Part shown: positions 9,221 through 17,328 of the stretch, one piece after another
How the letters are laid out: each line of letters opens with the position of its first letter
Numbering within the stretch: the stretch's first letter is position 1
Source: JAMIFV01 sp035906055
Lineage (GTDB): Bacteria; Pseudomonadota; Alphaproteobacteria; Rickettsiales; JABCZZ01
DNA length: 52,552 nucleotides
Direction of reading: 5' to 3'
Assembly: GCA_035906055.1 (NCBI GenBank)
Contig: JAMIFV010000011.1
Span: 1-52,552 of the forward strand
The notes under the pieces: model-generated
Told to the model about the DNA's origin: nothing
Database searches by the model: none
Seen by the model: the letters and a program-made list of their open reading frames with translations, nothing else
Position numbers and translations under genes: made by a program

Positions 9221-9523
9221 TCAGAAAATGTCGTAAGAATTAGTGAAGCCGTGATGGATGCGGTTAGTGCATTTGGTGCCTTTGCTGGCCTTAAGGATCA
9301 GCAGTTCCATCTGCCTTGGCTCTTTGAGGCACATAAGGAAGCCGATGCCGTGCGTAATAGGGGCAACGAAAAACAGCACGATGAAGTTACTGGTCTGGAT
9401 GAATGCGATGAGGCACAGGGCCGCGTTGAATACGAAGAACATGTAGCTTACACCCAGAATCATGGGAGGGCGGGCAAGGCCCTGGAAGAGGGGATCTGCC
9501 TGCAATCTGCCGGAACCAGACAT
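9221..9523 (-). CDS. virB3: VirB3 type IV secretion inner-membrane protein
   Basis: 100 residues, as expected for VirB3. A short cytoplasmic N-terminus with DPLFQGLARPP, the characteristic VirB3 motif, precedes two hydrophobic segments (about 23-42 and 46-64). VirB3 is a small inner-membrane subunit that works with VirB4. First gene of the minus-strand type IV operon; a strong ribosome-binding sequence (AGGAGGTTT on the coding strand) lies just upstream of the ATG, and the promoter must lie in the AT-rich gap 9524-9816. Confidence 0.92.
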   Translation of the reverse strand: MSGSGRLQADPLFQGLARPPMILGVSYMFFVFNAALCLIAFIQTSNFIVLFFVAPITHGIGFLMCLKEPRQMELLILKASKGTKCTNRIHHGFTNSYDIF

Positions 9524-9816
9524 TTAAACCTCCTTAATTAAAATGATGGATAGCTCTTTATGGCTGTTTTTCATCTATATCACAAAATTATTGCAGTTTT
9601 TTTACAATATAGAAAAAATCCATAAAAACAATAGTTCATGTCGCATTGTTGCTCAGGATGATTCAGATTTGGTTAATGAAAGGGCGGTTAATTGCACGGC
9701 TAGTGTCATGCAAAAAATGCATAACACTAATCGATTTTAGGGTGGTTGTATTCCAAAATGGAATTTGTACTATCCGCCCCGTTAAAACAATCCTGACCTG
9801 ACGACTGGAATATATC
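9524..9816. promoter_or_regulatory. AT-rich divergent intergenic region upstream of virB3 and a small lipoprotein gene
   Basis: A 293-base gap between divergent genes. It is markedly AT-rich in its first 110 bases and contains two small palindromes: ATGCA/TGCAT around 9708-9723 and ATTCC-AAAA-GGAAT around 9750-9765. It must carry the promoter of the type IV operon on the minus strand. I cannot assign -35/-10 elements with confidence, and I see no credible gene in it. Confidence 0.4.
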
Positions 9817-9969
9817 ATGACTAACGTGCTTACAACTTTCCTGAACTTTCTCTCTGTCGTAGTGCTTTGCACCGCGCTTGCCGCTTGCGCGCCTTCTGAT
9901 AAGTTTGAAGACAAATTCTACTACTCCGGTGTGGGTAGTAATGGTGGCGTGCACAGCATCATCGAGTAA
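9817..9969 (+). CDS. Small lipoprotein, 50 residues; VirB7-like candidate
   Basis: The ATG at 9817 opens a 50-residue frame: a hydrophobic signal with the lipobox LAAC (Cys at about residue 22), then a short acidic/Gly-Ser tail CAPSDKFEDKF....VHSIIE. This is the plan of a small lipoprotein. VirB7 proteins of type IV systems are lipoproteins of this size, and this gene is divergent from virB3, so it could be a VirB7 equivalent; sequence similarity to known VirB7 is not visible to me, so the function is inference. The ribosome-binding site is weak (ACTGGAATATATC). Confidence 0.55.
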   Translation: MTNVLTTFLNFLSVVVLCTALAACAPSDKFEDKFYYSGVGSNGGVHSIIE

Positions 9970-10100
9970 CGCGCGTCTGGCGCTTCCGCCTGCCCGCACG
10001 GGCATGAAAAGTTATAGAAAACTTAACGCTTTTGTGTTATTCTTCACTATGAGGATAGAAGCAGATTCTTTCTGCTGATATCTCATTGAAGGAGTCTGTT

Positions 10101-10601
10101 ATGCGTTTCTTTTCAGGAACAAGGAGCGGCGGAGATAACAAAAGCGGCAAGCCTACGGCTGCTCAGATGTATAGAGACAGGCTGGCGGCAGCTCGAGGCG
10201 AAAAAGCCGCAATGACCAAGGACGAGATATATAAGAAGATCATCGAGGCCCGTATGGCCAAGATGATGGAAGATTATCTTCTCGGTAAAAAGAAAAACGC
10301 CAATTCGCTTCCGGGCACAAAAACGGACGATAAGCCCAAAGAGGTTTCCAAGAGCACGCTGGCGGTTATCCGCATGCTCGCCGTGCGCCGTGAACAGAAA
10401 GAGCGTAAAGAGCAGAAGAAAAGAGACATCGCCTTTAAGCGTGCCAAGCAGGCCAAGCTTAATGAGGAAAGAAGGCAGGCAATGCTACTGCAGCAGGCGG
10501 AGCAGGCCAAGCTGGACGCATACAAGGCTGAAATGGATTCTAGGAATAACTCCTCCTATTTCTGGGGCACTTCGGACGACAGCAATAAAAGCTGGTGGTA
10601 G
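10101..10601 (+). CDS. Charged coiled-coil protein of unknown function
   Basis: 166 residues starting at the ATG at 10101, which has a good ribosome-binding site (GAAGGAG, 7 bases upstream); the frame is open back to a TTG at 10086 but that lacks such a site. No signal peptide or membrane segment. Residues about 55-75 and 95-150 are Lys/Glu/Arg/Ala/Gln-rich and predicted to form long helices or a coiled coil (REQKERKEQKKRD, AKLNEERRQAMLLQQAEQAK). The end is a polar tail finishing in SWW. I do not recognise a family. It sits between the type IV cluster and mtaB and could be a cytoplasmic scaffold or a secreted substrate, but nothing proves this. Confidence 0.75.
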   Translation: MRFFSGTRSGGDNKSGKPTAAQMYRDRLAAARGEKAAMTKDEIYKKIIEARMAKMMEDYLLGKKKNANSLPGTKTDDKPKEVSKSTLAVIRMLAVRREQKERKEQKKRDIAFKRAKQAKLNEERRQAMLLQQAEQAKLDAYKAEMDSRNNSSYFWGTSDDSNKSWW

Positions 10602-10642
10602 TCCCCATACTTCAGGGCAAATGGCTGTTTTCTGTTGTTTGG

Positions 10643-10666
10643 GGCGGTGTAATGGTTTACACCGCC
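10643..10666 (+). terminator. Hairpin between the coiled-coil gene and mtaB
   Basis: A perfect 10-base stem (GGCGGTGTAA / TTACACCGCC) with a 4-base loop, 42 bases after the coiled-coil gene stop and 20 bases before mtaB. Only a short TTAAAT run follows, so it is either a weak terminator or a leader structure of mtaB. Confidence 0.5.
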
Positions 10667-10686
10667 TTAAATCCAATGGATAAGTT

Positions 10687-11937
10687 ATGGTCGTTGAAGT
10701 TGTCACATTCGGCTGCCGCCTGAACGCCTATGAAAGCGAAGTGATTCGTGAGAATGCGCTTAAGGCAACACTTGGCGATGCTATCGTGTTCAATACCTGC
10801 GCCGTAACGGCGGAGGCGGAACGTCAGGCGCGGCAGGCGATACGCCGCGCGCGCCGCGAAAATCCAAATGCAAAGATCATCGTGACCGGCTGTTCGGCAC
10901 AGATACACCCGCAGGAATATGGCCAGATGCCGGAAGTGGATATGGTCATCGGAAACGAGGAAAAGCTTAAGCCAGAAAGCTTTCTTTTCTCAGCTCAGGG
11001 TACGGAAAGGATTCTCGTCAACGACATCATGTCGGTCAGGGAAACCGCCGCGCATCTTATCACCAATTTTGAAGGCAGGACGCGTGCATTCGTGCAGGTA
11101 CAGAATGGCTGCGACCACCGCTGCACGTTCTGCATCATTCCGTATGGCAGGGGTAACAGCCGTTCCGTGCCGGTGGGGGAGATAATAAGCCATGTCCGTG
11201 TGCTGGTGGAGCATGGCTACAAGGAAGTGGTGCTAACGGGGGTTGATATCAGCGATTACGGCAAGGATCTTCCCGGGCAGCCCACGCTCGGCCAGATGAT
11301 GCGCCGCGTGCTGGCGCTGGTGCCTGAACTGCCACGTCTCCGGCTCTCCTCTATCGACGTGGCGGAGGTAGACGCGGATATTTACCGCCTGATGGAAGAA
11401 GAACCGAGGCTTATGCCGCATATGCATATCAGCTTGCAGGCAGGAGACGATATGATCCTCAAGCGCATGAAACGCCGCCATAGCAGGCAGGATGCGCTGG
11501 ATTTCTGTGCGAAGGTTCGTGCCATTCGTCCCGATGTGGCGTTCGGTGCTGATATCATCACGGGCTTCCCGACCGAAACGGAAGAAATGTTTACCAACAC
11601 GTTGCGCCTTGTTGAGGAGGCGGAACTGACCTATCTGCATGTGTTCCCGTATTCAGCGCGCAAGGGCACTCCGGCTGCGCGCATGCCGCAAGTGCAGAAA
11701 GAGGTGCGCAAGGAACGCGCTGCACGCCTGCGCGAACTGGGGAAACGACAGGAACAGAAGCTGTATAGCAGTTTCGTCGGCAGGCAGGTAAGCGCCATTA
11801 CCGAGCTCGGCGGCATCGCCCGCACGGATAATTTTGTGCCGGTGAAGCTGATGGAAGAAATACCCGCAGGCAGGCTGGTAACAGTGAGGATATCGGCTAA
11901 GAATAATAATGAACTTCAGGGAAGTGTGATCGCATGA
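10687..11937 (+). CDS. mtaB: tRNA t6A37 methylthiotransferase MtaB
   Basis: 416 residues. Radical-SAM methylthiotransferase that converts t6A to ms2t6A at position 37 of tRNAs reading ANN codons. The N-terminal UPF0004 domain has three cluster cysteines, C10, C38 and C69 (TFGCRLNAYES, FNTCAV, VTGCSAQ). The radical SAM motif CDHRCTFC is at 142-149. A TRAM-like C-terminal segment follows. The start TFGCRLNAYESE is typical of MtaB rather than MiaB. The stop overlaps the ftsY start (ATGA), an order frequent in alphaproteobacteria. Confidence 0.93.
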   Translation: MVVEVVTFGCRLNAYESEVIRENALKATLGDAIVFNTCAVTAEAERQARQAIRRARRENPNAKIIVTGCSAQIHPQEYGQMPEVDMVIGNEEKLKPESFLFSAQGTERILVNDIMSVRETAAHLITNFEGRTRAFVQVQNGCDHRCTFCIIPYGRGNSRSVPVGEIISHVRVLVEHGYKEVVLTGVDISDYGKDLPGQPTLGQMMRRVLALVPELPRLRLSSIDVAEVDADIYRLMEEEPRLMPHMHISLQAGDDMILKRMKRRHSRQDALDFCAKVRAIRPDVAFGADIITGFPTETEEMFTNTLRLVEEAELTYLHVFPYSARKGTPAARMPQVQKEVRKERAARLRELGKRQEQKLYSSFVGRQVSAITELGGIARTDNFVPVKLMEEIPAGRLVTVRISAKNNNELQGSVIA

Positions 11938-12863
11938 GTTGGTTGGCGCGTTTAAAGGCAGGCCTTAGCAAGACCAGTAGCAATATTACTGAAGGTATCA
12001 CGGGCATTTTTACCAAGCGCAAGCTGGATGCTGAAGCGCTTGAACAGCTTGAGACAGCGCTTATTCAGGCAGACGTAGGTTCGGCGGCGGCAGCACGCAT
12101 TGTGGCGGCGTTCGGAAAGAACAGGCTGGATAAAGAGATAAGCGAAGAGGAGATACGTCAGGCGCTGGCGGCTGAGATGGCGAAATTGCTAGAGCCTGTG
12201 GCAAAGCCGCTGACCATTGACGCTAATCACAAGCCCTTCGTGGTGCTGGTGGTGGGCGTCAATGGCAACGGCAAGACCACGACCATCGGCAAGTTTGCGC
12301 GCTGGCTGAAGGCGGAGGGAAAAACAGTAATGCTGGCCGCAGCCGATACGTTCAGGGCGGCGGCGGTGGAGCAGCTGAAAGTGTGGGCGGACCGCAATGC
12401 ATGCCCGTTTATAGCGGGGGCTGAAAATGCCGATGCAGCAAGCGTTGCCTATAGAGCCATTGAAGAAGCGCGCGCGCAGAAATGCGACGTGTTGCTGGTG
12501 GACAGCGCCGGGCGTCTTCACAATAAGTCAAACCTCATGGCGGAATTGCAAAAGATCATCAAGGTCATGAAGAAGGTAGACGAGACTGCGCCGCACGCAG
12601 TCATCCAGGTGCTGGATGCCACTACCGGCCAGAACGCCATCTCACAGGTGGATGTGTTCAAGACGATGGTGAATGTGACCGGGCTGGTGGTGACAAAACT
12701 CGACGGCACCGCCAAAGGCGGCGTGCTGGTGGCGCTTGCGGAAAAGTTCAAACTGCCCGTGCATGCCATCGGGGTGGGGGAGGGCATAGAAGACCTGCAA
12801 CCCTTTACGGCACAGGACTATGCGCGCAACCTTGTGGGTTCCCCCTTGAGTAAAACGGCTTAG
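11934..12863 (+). CDS. ftsY: Signal recognition particle receptor FtsY
   Basis: 309 residues. GTPase that docks ribosome-SRP complexes at the inner membrane for co-translational insertion. N-domain helices are at 1-90; the G domain has GVNGNGKTTT (G1, residues 108-117), DTFRAAAVEQL, DSAGR (G3) and TKLDGTAKGG (G4). The long acidic A domain of E. coli FtsY is missing, as is usual in alphaproteobacteria. Its ATG overlaps the mtaB stop by 4 bases. The TAG stop at 12861-12863 directly touches the terminal repeat of the 227-base palindromic element. Confidence 0.97.
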   Translation: MSWLARLKAGLSKTSSNITEGITGIFTKRKLDAEALEQLETALIQADVGSAAAARIVAAFGKNRLDKEISEEEIRQALAAEMAKLLEPVAKPLTIDANHKPFVVLVVGVNGNGKTTTIGKFARWLKAEGKTVMLAAADTFRAAAVEQLKVWADRNACPFIAGAENADAASVAYRAIEEARAQKCDVLLVDSAGRLHNKSNLMAELQKIIKVMKKVDETAPHAVIQVLDATTGQNAISQVDVFKTMVNVTGLVVTKLDGTAKGGVLVALAEKFKLPVHAIGVGEGIEDLQPFTAQDYARNLVGSPLSKTA

Positions 12864-13090
12864 CTAGGCTCAGGACTTATTAAGCTTATACTTTCTTTTC
12901 CTCTCCCCTTGAGGGAGAGGACGCGTTTGCCTTGGGTTTAGCTGCTATAGCTAAGCCCTTAGGCAAGCCGAGGTGAGGGGGCACGTTTAAATTCACCCTC
13001 ACCCAGCTTCGGCTAAGCTGCTATGCAGCAAAGCCTGCGCAACCCTCTCCCGCTTTGCAGGAGAGGGGAATTTATAAGTCCTGAGCCTAG
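12864..13090. repeat. Palindromic repeat element, copy A, between convergent genes
   Basis: 227 bases bounded by a perfect 17-base inverted repeat (CTAGGCTCAGGACTTAT at 12864-12880 and its complement at 13074-13090). Inside are nested hairpins: CCTCTCCC/GGGAGAGG (about 12900-12920), TTGCC..GGCAA (about 12927-12965), GGTGAGGG/CCCTCACC (12972-12979, 12996-13003) and CCTCTCCCGCTTTGCAGGAG(AGG) at 13044-13066. The same termini and the same 23-base inner core recur at 37272-37354. It begins right after the ftsY stop, and its other end supplies the TAG of the minus-strand gene. It probably folds as a bidirectional terminator and looks like a MITE/REP-type non-coding element. Confidence 0.85.
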
Positions 13091-14484
13091 TCGATGCCAG
13101 CAAACTGGCGCAGTTCTTCAATGATCTTTTTCTGCACTGCGTCCGTATCGCCCTGCCTGATGCCGTAGCGTTTTGCCAATGCCTGCTGTTCTTCTTCCGT
13201 CAGGTCGAAGGGTACATAGACCCTGTCATCAATCTTGCGGGGCAGGTCGATAACCTTGCGGATAACGTCAGCCATGGAAAGTTTGTTGCGGCGCGCTTCA
13301 TCAATGATACTTGAGACAAGGGCGGCGTCGCAATTGAGCATATTCGCAGGTGACGGGGCATTTGCCTGCGCTACTGGCGGCGCAGCCGGTTCTGCAGGCT
13401 TTACGGCTTCCGCTTGGCCTTTTTCCTGCATGGCCGCAGCGGGCGCTTCTGTCTCTTCGCGCAGCAACATGCCGGTTATAGGGGAATTGGGATCAATAAC
13501 GGTTTCTTTAATTTCTGCCTGCGCCAGTGCGGTCTCCACCAGTTCCGTGATCGTGGACTCGGAGGGGGGCTTTACAGTTGAAGCGGTTGCCGTTGCCGGA
13601 GCTTCTTCCGCAGTTTTAATTTCCGCGCCTTTTACTTGCGCAGGCTGGCCGTCTATGGTCTTGCCCGAGGGCACGAGCGTCAGGGTCGGCGGCACCTGCG
13701 GGGCGGCGGCTTCAGGCTTTTCCTCTTTCACGGGCTTGAGGGGCTTGAGCACTTCCTGGTATTTAGCTGCCCTGGGCGCGGCCTCCTGTAAAGGCTCTTC
13801 TTCCGTCTTTGCCTGAGTGGTTTCAGTAGTATTATTGGCCACTATGTAGGGGCGCTGGAACTGCATGGATTCCGAAATATCGGACACGGGACGGTATACG
13901 GTGGCGTATATCTTCATGGAGCCGTTCCCATATTTTTCCAGTTCGATGGCATGCTCGCCGGTCTCGCTGACCAGCAGCACGTAGTCGAACAGGTCCGAGT
14001 AGAACTCTGCCATCTCCGAATGCATGCTCTGGCGGTGGTCGCCGTCCACCTTGCGGCCTTTGGTGGTCAGTACATGGCGGTAGCTATTCACCACCCATCC
14101 CTGCGGCATGATCACGTTTTCGCTGGAAACGGTGACTTTGTCATCGGCCTTCAGTTTCAACCATTGCTTTGGTGGCAGGGCGGCAAAAAGCGAGGAGAAC
14201 CATTTGTCCTTAAGCGGGAGGGAGAGGGCGAGATAGGAGTCCTGCGGGCGGTCGCCTTCAGCAAGGATCATGTTCACGTCCGTATCCTCGTCGCGCAGCT
14301 GATAGGAGGTGAAGCTGTCAGAGTCGAAAAGATAGCTGCTCACATCGGTAACGGAAAGCGTCCTTCCGCTAAGGTTATTTTGACGCATGAAGCCAAAGCG
14401 TATGCCACCGCCTGCATGTAATTTAATATTTGATGCGCCTCTGCGCAGGTTTTTCGCTTTGTTCGGCATTTTCCCCTCTGGCAT
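13087..14484 (-). CDS. Unknown protein with conserved-looking N-terminal domain and long Pro/Ala/Glu linker
   Basis: 465 residues from the first ATG; the second ATG at 14469 (MPNKAK), preceded by GAGGGGAAA, is an equally possible start. No signal peptide or clear membrane helix. Residues about 20-200 look folded (mixed hydrophobic pattern with SVTDVSSYLFDSDSF, WVVNSYRHVL, YSDLFDYVLLVS). About 205-380 is a low-complexity Pro/Ala/Glu/Thr linker. The last ~70 residues form a second small domain (AALVSSIIDEARRNKLSMAD....EEQQALAKRYGIRQGD). I do not recognise the family. Its TAG stop is part of the terminal repeat of copy A. Confidence 0.8.
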   Translation of the reverse strand: MPEGKMPNKAKNLRRGASNIKLHAGGGIRFGFMRQNNLSGRTLSVTDVSSYLFDSDSFTSYQLRDEDTDVNMILAEGDRPQDSYLALSLPLKDKWFSSLFAALPPKQWLKLKADDKVTVSSENVIMPQGWVVNSYRHVLTTKGRKVDGDHRQSMHSEMAEFYSDLFDYVLLVSETGEHAIELEKYGNGSMKIYATVYRPVSDISESMQFQRPYIVANNTTETTQAKTEEEPLQEAAPRAAKYQEVLKPLKPVKEEKPEAAAPQVPPTLTLVPSGKTIDGQPAQVKGAEIKTAEEAPATATASTVKPPSESTITELVETALAQAEIKETVIDPNSPITGMLLREETEAPAAAMQEKGQAEAVKPAEPAAPPVAQANAPSPANMLNCDAALVSSIIDEARRNKLSMADVIRKVIDLPRKIDDRVYVPFDLTEEEQQALAKRYGIRQGDTDAVQKKIIEELRQFAGID

Positions 14485-14535
14485 GTTCAGTCTTTTTTAA
14501 CCAAGTTAGACCAAGCGAGGGGATTTGGCGAGCGC

Positions 14536-14844
14536 TTATTTTGTTGCCGCGGCTTCCCACGCTAAAATGCCGCCTTCGAGGTTATAAGGATTAAGCGCCG
14601 GGTCCTGATAGTTCACCAGTTCGCAGGCCGTCTGGCTGCGCCTGCCGGAGCGGCAGTAAATAACCAGTTTCTTATCCGCCACGCGCGGCATGAGCTGCGC
14701 GGAAACGGTCGCCAGCGGGATCAGTGTGGCGCCTTCTATGCGGCTTGCGTCCCATTCACCGGGTTCGCGCACGTCCACAAGGGTTACGTTGCCTTTATTC
14801 ATCCATTCTTTAAGTGTTTCCACAGTAACGCTGCCGACGGTCAT
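14536..14844 (-). CDS. Single-domain rhodanese (sulfurtransferase-like)
   Basis: 102 residues. A complete single rhodanese domain with LVDVREPGEWDASRIEGA and the active-site loop YCRSGRRS, where the cysteine would carry a persulfide. No signal peptide, so cytoplasmic. Its ATG overlaps the stop of msrA by 4 bases (ATGA), so the two are co-transcribed; a link to sulfur or redox repair is inferred from that. Confidence 0.9.
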   Translation of the reverse strand: MTVGSVTVETLKEWMNKGNVTLVDVREPGEWDASRIEGATLIPLATVSAQLMPRVADKKLVIYCRSGRRSQTACELVNYQDPALNPYNLEGGILAWEAAATK

Positions 14845-15464
14845 GGTTGTTTCCTTCCTTGTTTTTCGTTTATCATTTTACGGATCTGCTTCAGGCGTGT
14901 GTCACGGCCACAGCCGTTGCGGTAAATCTTATAGCGTTCCTTGTTCTTAATGGAATATTCCTGATGATAGTCCTCTGCGGGCCAGAACTCGCTGCCTTCA
15001 CGAATGAAGGTGGCCACAGGCTGGCGAAGTTTCTTCACCACGCCAGCAAGCGACTGCTCGGCCTGTTGTTTCTGGTCGTCGTTATAATAGAATATGCCCG
15101 CACGGTATTGTTCGCCTTTGTCGCAGAACTGGCCGTCAGCGTCGAGGGGGTCAACATTTGACCAGAATATCTCCAGCAGTTTGCGGTAAGAGACGCGCTT
15201 GAGGTCATACGTGACCTCTATGGCTTCCACATGGCCTGTGCTGCCTGAAATCACGTCTTTGTAAGCAGGCTTTTTCATGTGCCCCCCCGTGTAACCGGAA
15301 GTGACCTTCAATACGCCCGGAATATTCTCAAATTCAGGTTCCATGCACCAGAAACAGCCGCCCGCGAACACGGCTTTGCTTTTGCTGCCTTTCGCCTTGG
15401 CCGGGGCATCGGTGGAAAAGCCCGTTATAAAGAGTATCGCCACTAATAGTATAGCTTTGCGCAT
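14841..15464 (-). CDS. msrA: Peptide methionine sulfoxide reductase MsrA, exported
   Basis: 207 residues from the ATG at 15464, which has GGAG 6 bases upstream; a TTG 12 bases earlier is in frame but contains that ribosome-binding site. The N-terminal signal peptide (MRKAILLVAILFITGFS) suggests export, and the MsrA domain starts with AVFAGGCFWCMEPEF, whose first Cys is catalytic. GYTGG, STGHVEAIEVTYD and the SEFWPAEDYHQEY segment are also typical. MsrA reduces methionine-S-sulfoxide in proteins. It heads a two-gene unit with the rhodanese. Confidence 0.95.
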   Translation of the reverse strand: MRKAILLVAILFITGFSTDAPAKAKGSKSKAVFAGGCFWCMEPEFENIPGVLKVTSGYTGGHMKKPAYKDVISGSTGHVEAIEVTYDLKRVSYRKLLEIFWSNVDPLDADGQFCDKGEQYRAGIFYYNDDQKQQAEQSLAGVVKKLRQPVATFIREGSEFWPAEDYHQEYSIKNKERYKIYRNGCGRDTRLKQIRKMINEKQGRKQP

Positions 15465-15516
15465 TATTATCTCCAAAACGCTGGCAGTCCTCCACGGATA
15501 GCATTAAATACTGCCT

Positions 15517-16482
15517 ATGACAAACATGACAAAAGAAGCATTTGCATTCGCGCTGAAGCAAGTGCGTCCGCCGCAAGGCAGGGTATTGTGGATAGGCGGC
15601 CCCACGCAGCTTGTGTCCGGGCAGGCTTATACCCCTGCCAGTGAGCTTGCCGCCCGTGGGGTGGCGGTGGTAAGCGAAATGGAGAAACTGGACAATGAAT
15701 ATGATGCCATATTCATTGATTGCCCCAAATCCATGGATGAGACCGAAGGCGCTATAGCGTGGGCGCTGGTGCATTCGCGCGCATTCGTTATGGCGGCGGC
15801 AGGCAATGAGGCAGGGGGCAGCAGGTTAAAGAGCCTTTTTACTAAATTCGGTGTGGCGGTGGGGCAGGAGTCCAAGCATCACTGCAAGGTGGTATGGACG
15901 ACCGAAGCGCCCAAGGCTGATAAAGCTGTCGCAGCAAAAGCCATGGAACATATCGGGCCAAGGCAGCTGGCAATGGACGGCAGGCCGTGGTGGACGGTGC
16001 CGGGATTGTTCGGCTGGAACAAGATAAATGGGGGCAGCCGCATGCTGGCGGAGCATCTGCCTGCGACGCTGGCTGGTAAAGCCGCTGATTTCGGCTGCGG
16101 CTATGGCTATCTCACGGTCGAACTGCTGGCACGCTGTAGCGCCATATCACAGGTGGACGCTTATGATAACGACCAGCGGGCGGTGGCCGCCACGCGCAAG
16201 AACGCCGGAGGGAAGGTGAATGCCATCTGGGCCGACCTGAGGGGGCACGCAGCCGTGCCGGTTTATGACGTGGTTGTAATGAATCCTCCCTTTCATGCCG
16301 GGAAGGATACGGACGTTGGGTTAGGTGAAACCTTTATCAAAAAAGCCTTCACCAGCCTTCGTCCTGGCGGGCAGTTATTCCTGGTGGCAAACCACATGTT
16401 GCCCTATGAAGGCGTGGTGCCGGGCTTGCGAAAGATAGCTGAGGATTCGGGCTTTAAAATACTCACGGTAAAACGCACATGA
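15517..16482 (+). CDS. rsmC: RsmC-like class I methyltransferase (16S rRNA guanine-N2)
   Basis: 321 residues. The N-terminal half resembles the degenerate methyltransferase domain of RsmC/RlmG proteins; the C-terminal half is an MTS domain with SAM-binding ADFGCGYGYLTVELLA (about residue 190) and the catalytic MNPPFHAG (about 252-258). The NPPF motif is typical of N2-guanine/N6-adenine methyltransferases. Its stop overlaps the start of the pseudouridine synthase gene by 4 bases, giving an RNA-modification pair. The assignment to RsmC rather than RlmG is by length and context. Confidence 0.8.
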   Translation: MTNMTKEAFAFALKQVRPPQGRVLWIGGPTQLVSGQAYTPASELAARGVAVVSEMEKLDNEYDAIFIDCPKSMDETEGAIAWALVHSRAFVMAAAGNEAGGSRLKSLFTKFGVAVGQESKHHCKVVWTTEAPKADKAVAAKAMEHIGPRQLAMDGRPWWTVPGLFGWNKINGGSRMLAEHLPATLAGKAADFGCGYGYLTVELLARCSAISQVDAYDNDQRAVAATRKNAGGKVNAIWADLRGHAAVPVYDVVVMNPPFHAGKDTDVGLGETFIKKAFTSLRPGGQLFLVANHMLPYEGVVPGLRKIAEDSGFKILTVKRT

Positions 16483-17204
16483 GCAAATTACGTTTAGATA
16501 AACTTCTTTCCAATCTGGGTTATTGCAGCCGCAAAGAGGCTGTTGGCGTGGTGAGGGCGGGCAGGGTGCTGCTGGACGGCCAGCCCTTCAGGCGCCATGA
16601 CGACGACGTGACGCATGACGATGCGCTAAGCGGCAGGATCACGTTTGACGGCGAACCGCTTGACCCGCCTTCGCCCTTCACGGTGATGCTGAACAAGCCC
16701 GCTGGCTTTATCTGCTCGCATGATGAAAAGGGCAGGCTTATTTATGATTTGCTGCCAGAACGTTGGCAGGCGCGCAATCCACAGCTTTCCTGTGCCGGAA
16801 GGCTGGATAAGGAAAGCACGGGGCAGGTGATCATCACCGATGACGGGGAATTGCTGCATAAGATAATCCACCCTAAAACGCATGCTGTGAAACATTACGA
16901 AGTGACGCTGGAACAAAAGCTGCGCGGCGATGAAGCGGTGCTGTTCGCATCCGGTGAATTCCTGATGGAAGGGGATTCCAAGCCACTCAAACCCGCTGTG
17001 TGGAGCGCCCGTTCGGATAATTCAGGCGTCATGCAGTTGCGGGAGGGGCGGTATCACCAGATACGCCGCATGTTTGAAACACTGGGTAATAAAGTGCTCG
17101 GCCTGCACCGCTTCCAGACCGGCGGGCTGGCGCTCGGTGATGTGCCCGAGGGCGAGTATAAAGTGCTGGGAAAAGACGTTCTTGAAACGCTCTTCAGGCA
17201 ATGA
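16479..17204 (+). CDS. rsuA: RsuA-family rRNA pseudouridine synthase
   Basis: 241 residues. An N-terminal S4 RNA-binding domain (LRLDKLLSNLGYCSRKEA) is followed by the pseudouridine synthase domain with catalytic Asp in GRLDKESTG (about residue 109) and the GRYHQIRRMF motif. RsuA makes pseudouridine 516 in 16S rRNA; the related RluB/E/F cannot be ruled out. Co-transcribed with the RsmC-like gene. Confidence 0.88.
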   Translation: MSKLRLDKLLSNLGYCSRKEAVGVVRAGRVLLDGQPFRRHDDDVTHDDALSGRITFDGEPLDPPSPFTVMLNKPAGFICSHDEKGRLIYDLLPERWQARNPQLSCAGRLDKESTGQVIITDDGELLHKIIHPKTHAVKHYEVTLEQKLRGDEAVLFASGEFLMEGDSKPLKPAVWSARSDNSGVMQLREGRYHQIRRMFETLGNKVLGLHRFQTGGLALGDVPEGEYKVLGKDVLETLFRQ

Positions 17205-17328
17205 TTCCATCCGTGTAATGTTTCCGGCGTGCAATGTGCAAGCCTTTGATAATCAATGAAAGATAAATTACAAAGAGTTAATTTGTAACCGGCTGAAAAA
17301 CACATACATTCCCAGTTATCAGAGGCCG

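Noticed and set aside
9727..10005. Minus-strand open frame overlapping the small lipoprotein gene
   Set aside because: No ribosome-binding site, translation without recognisable features; the plus-strand lipoprotein has a clear lipobox.
12864..13090. CRISPR array
   Set aside because: The palindromes here are inverted nested repeats, not regularly spaced direct repeats; no cas genes in the window.
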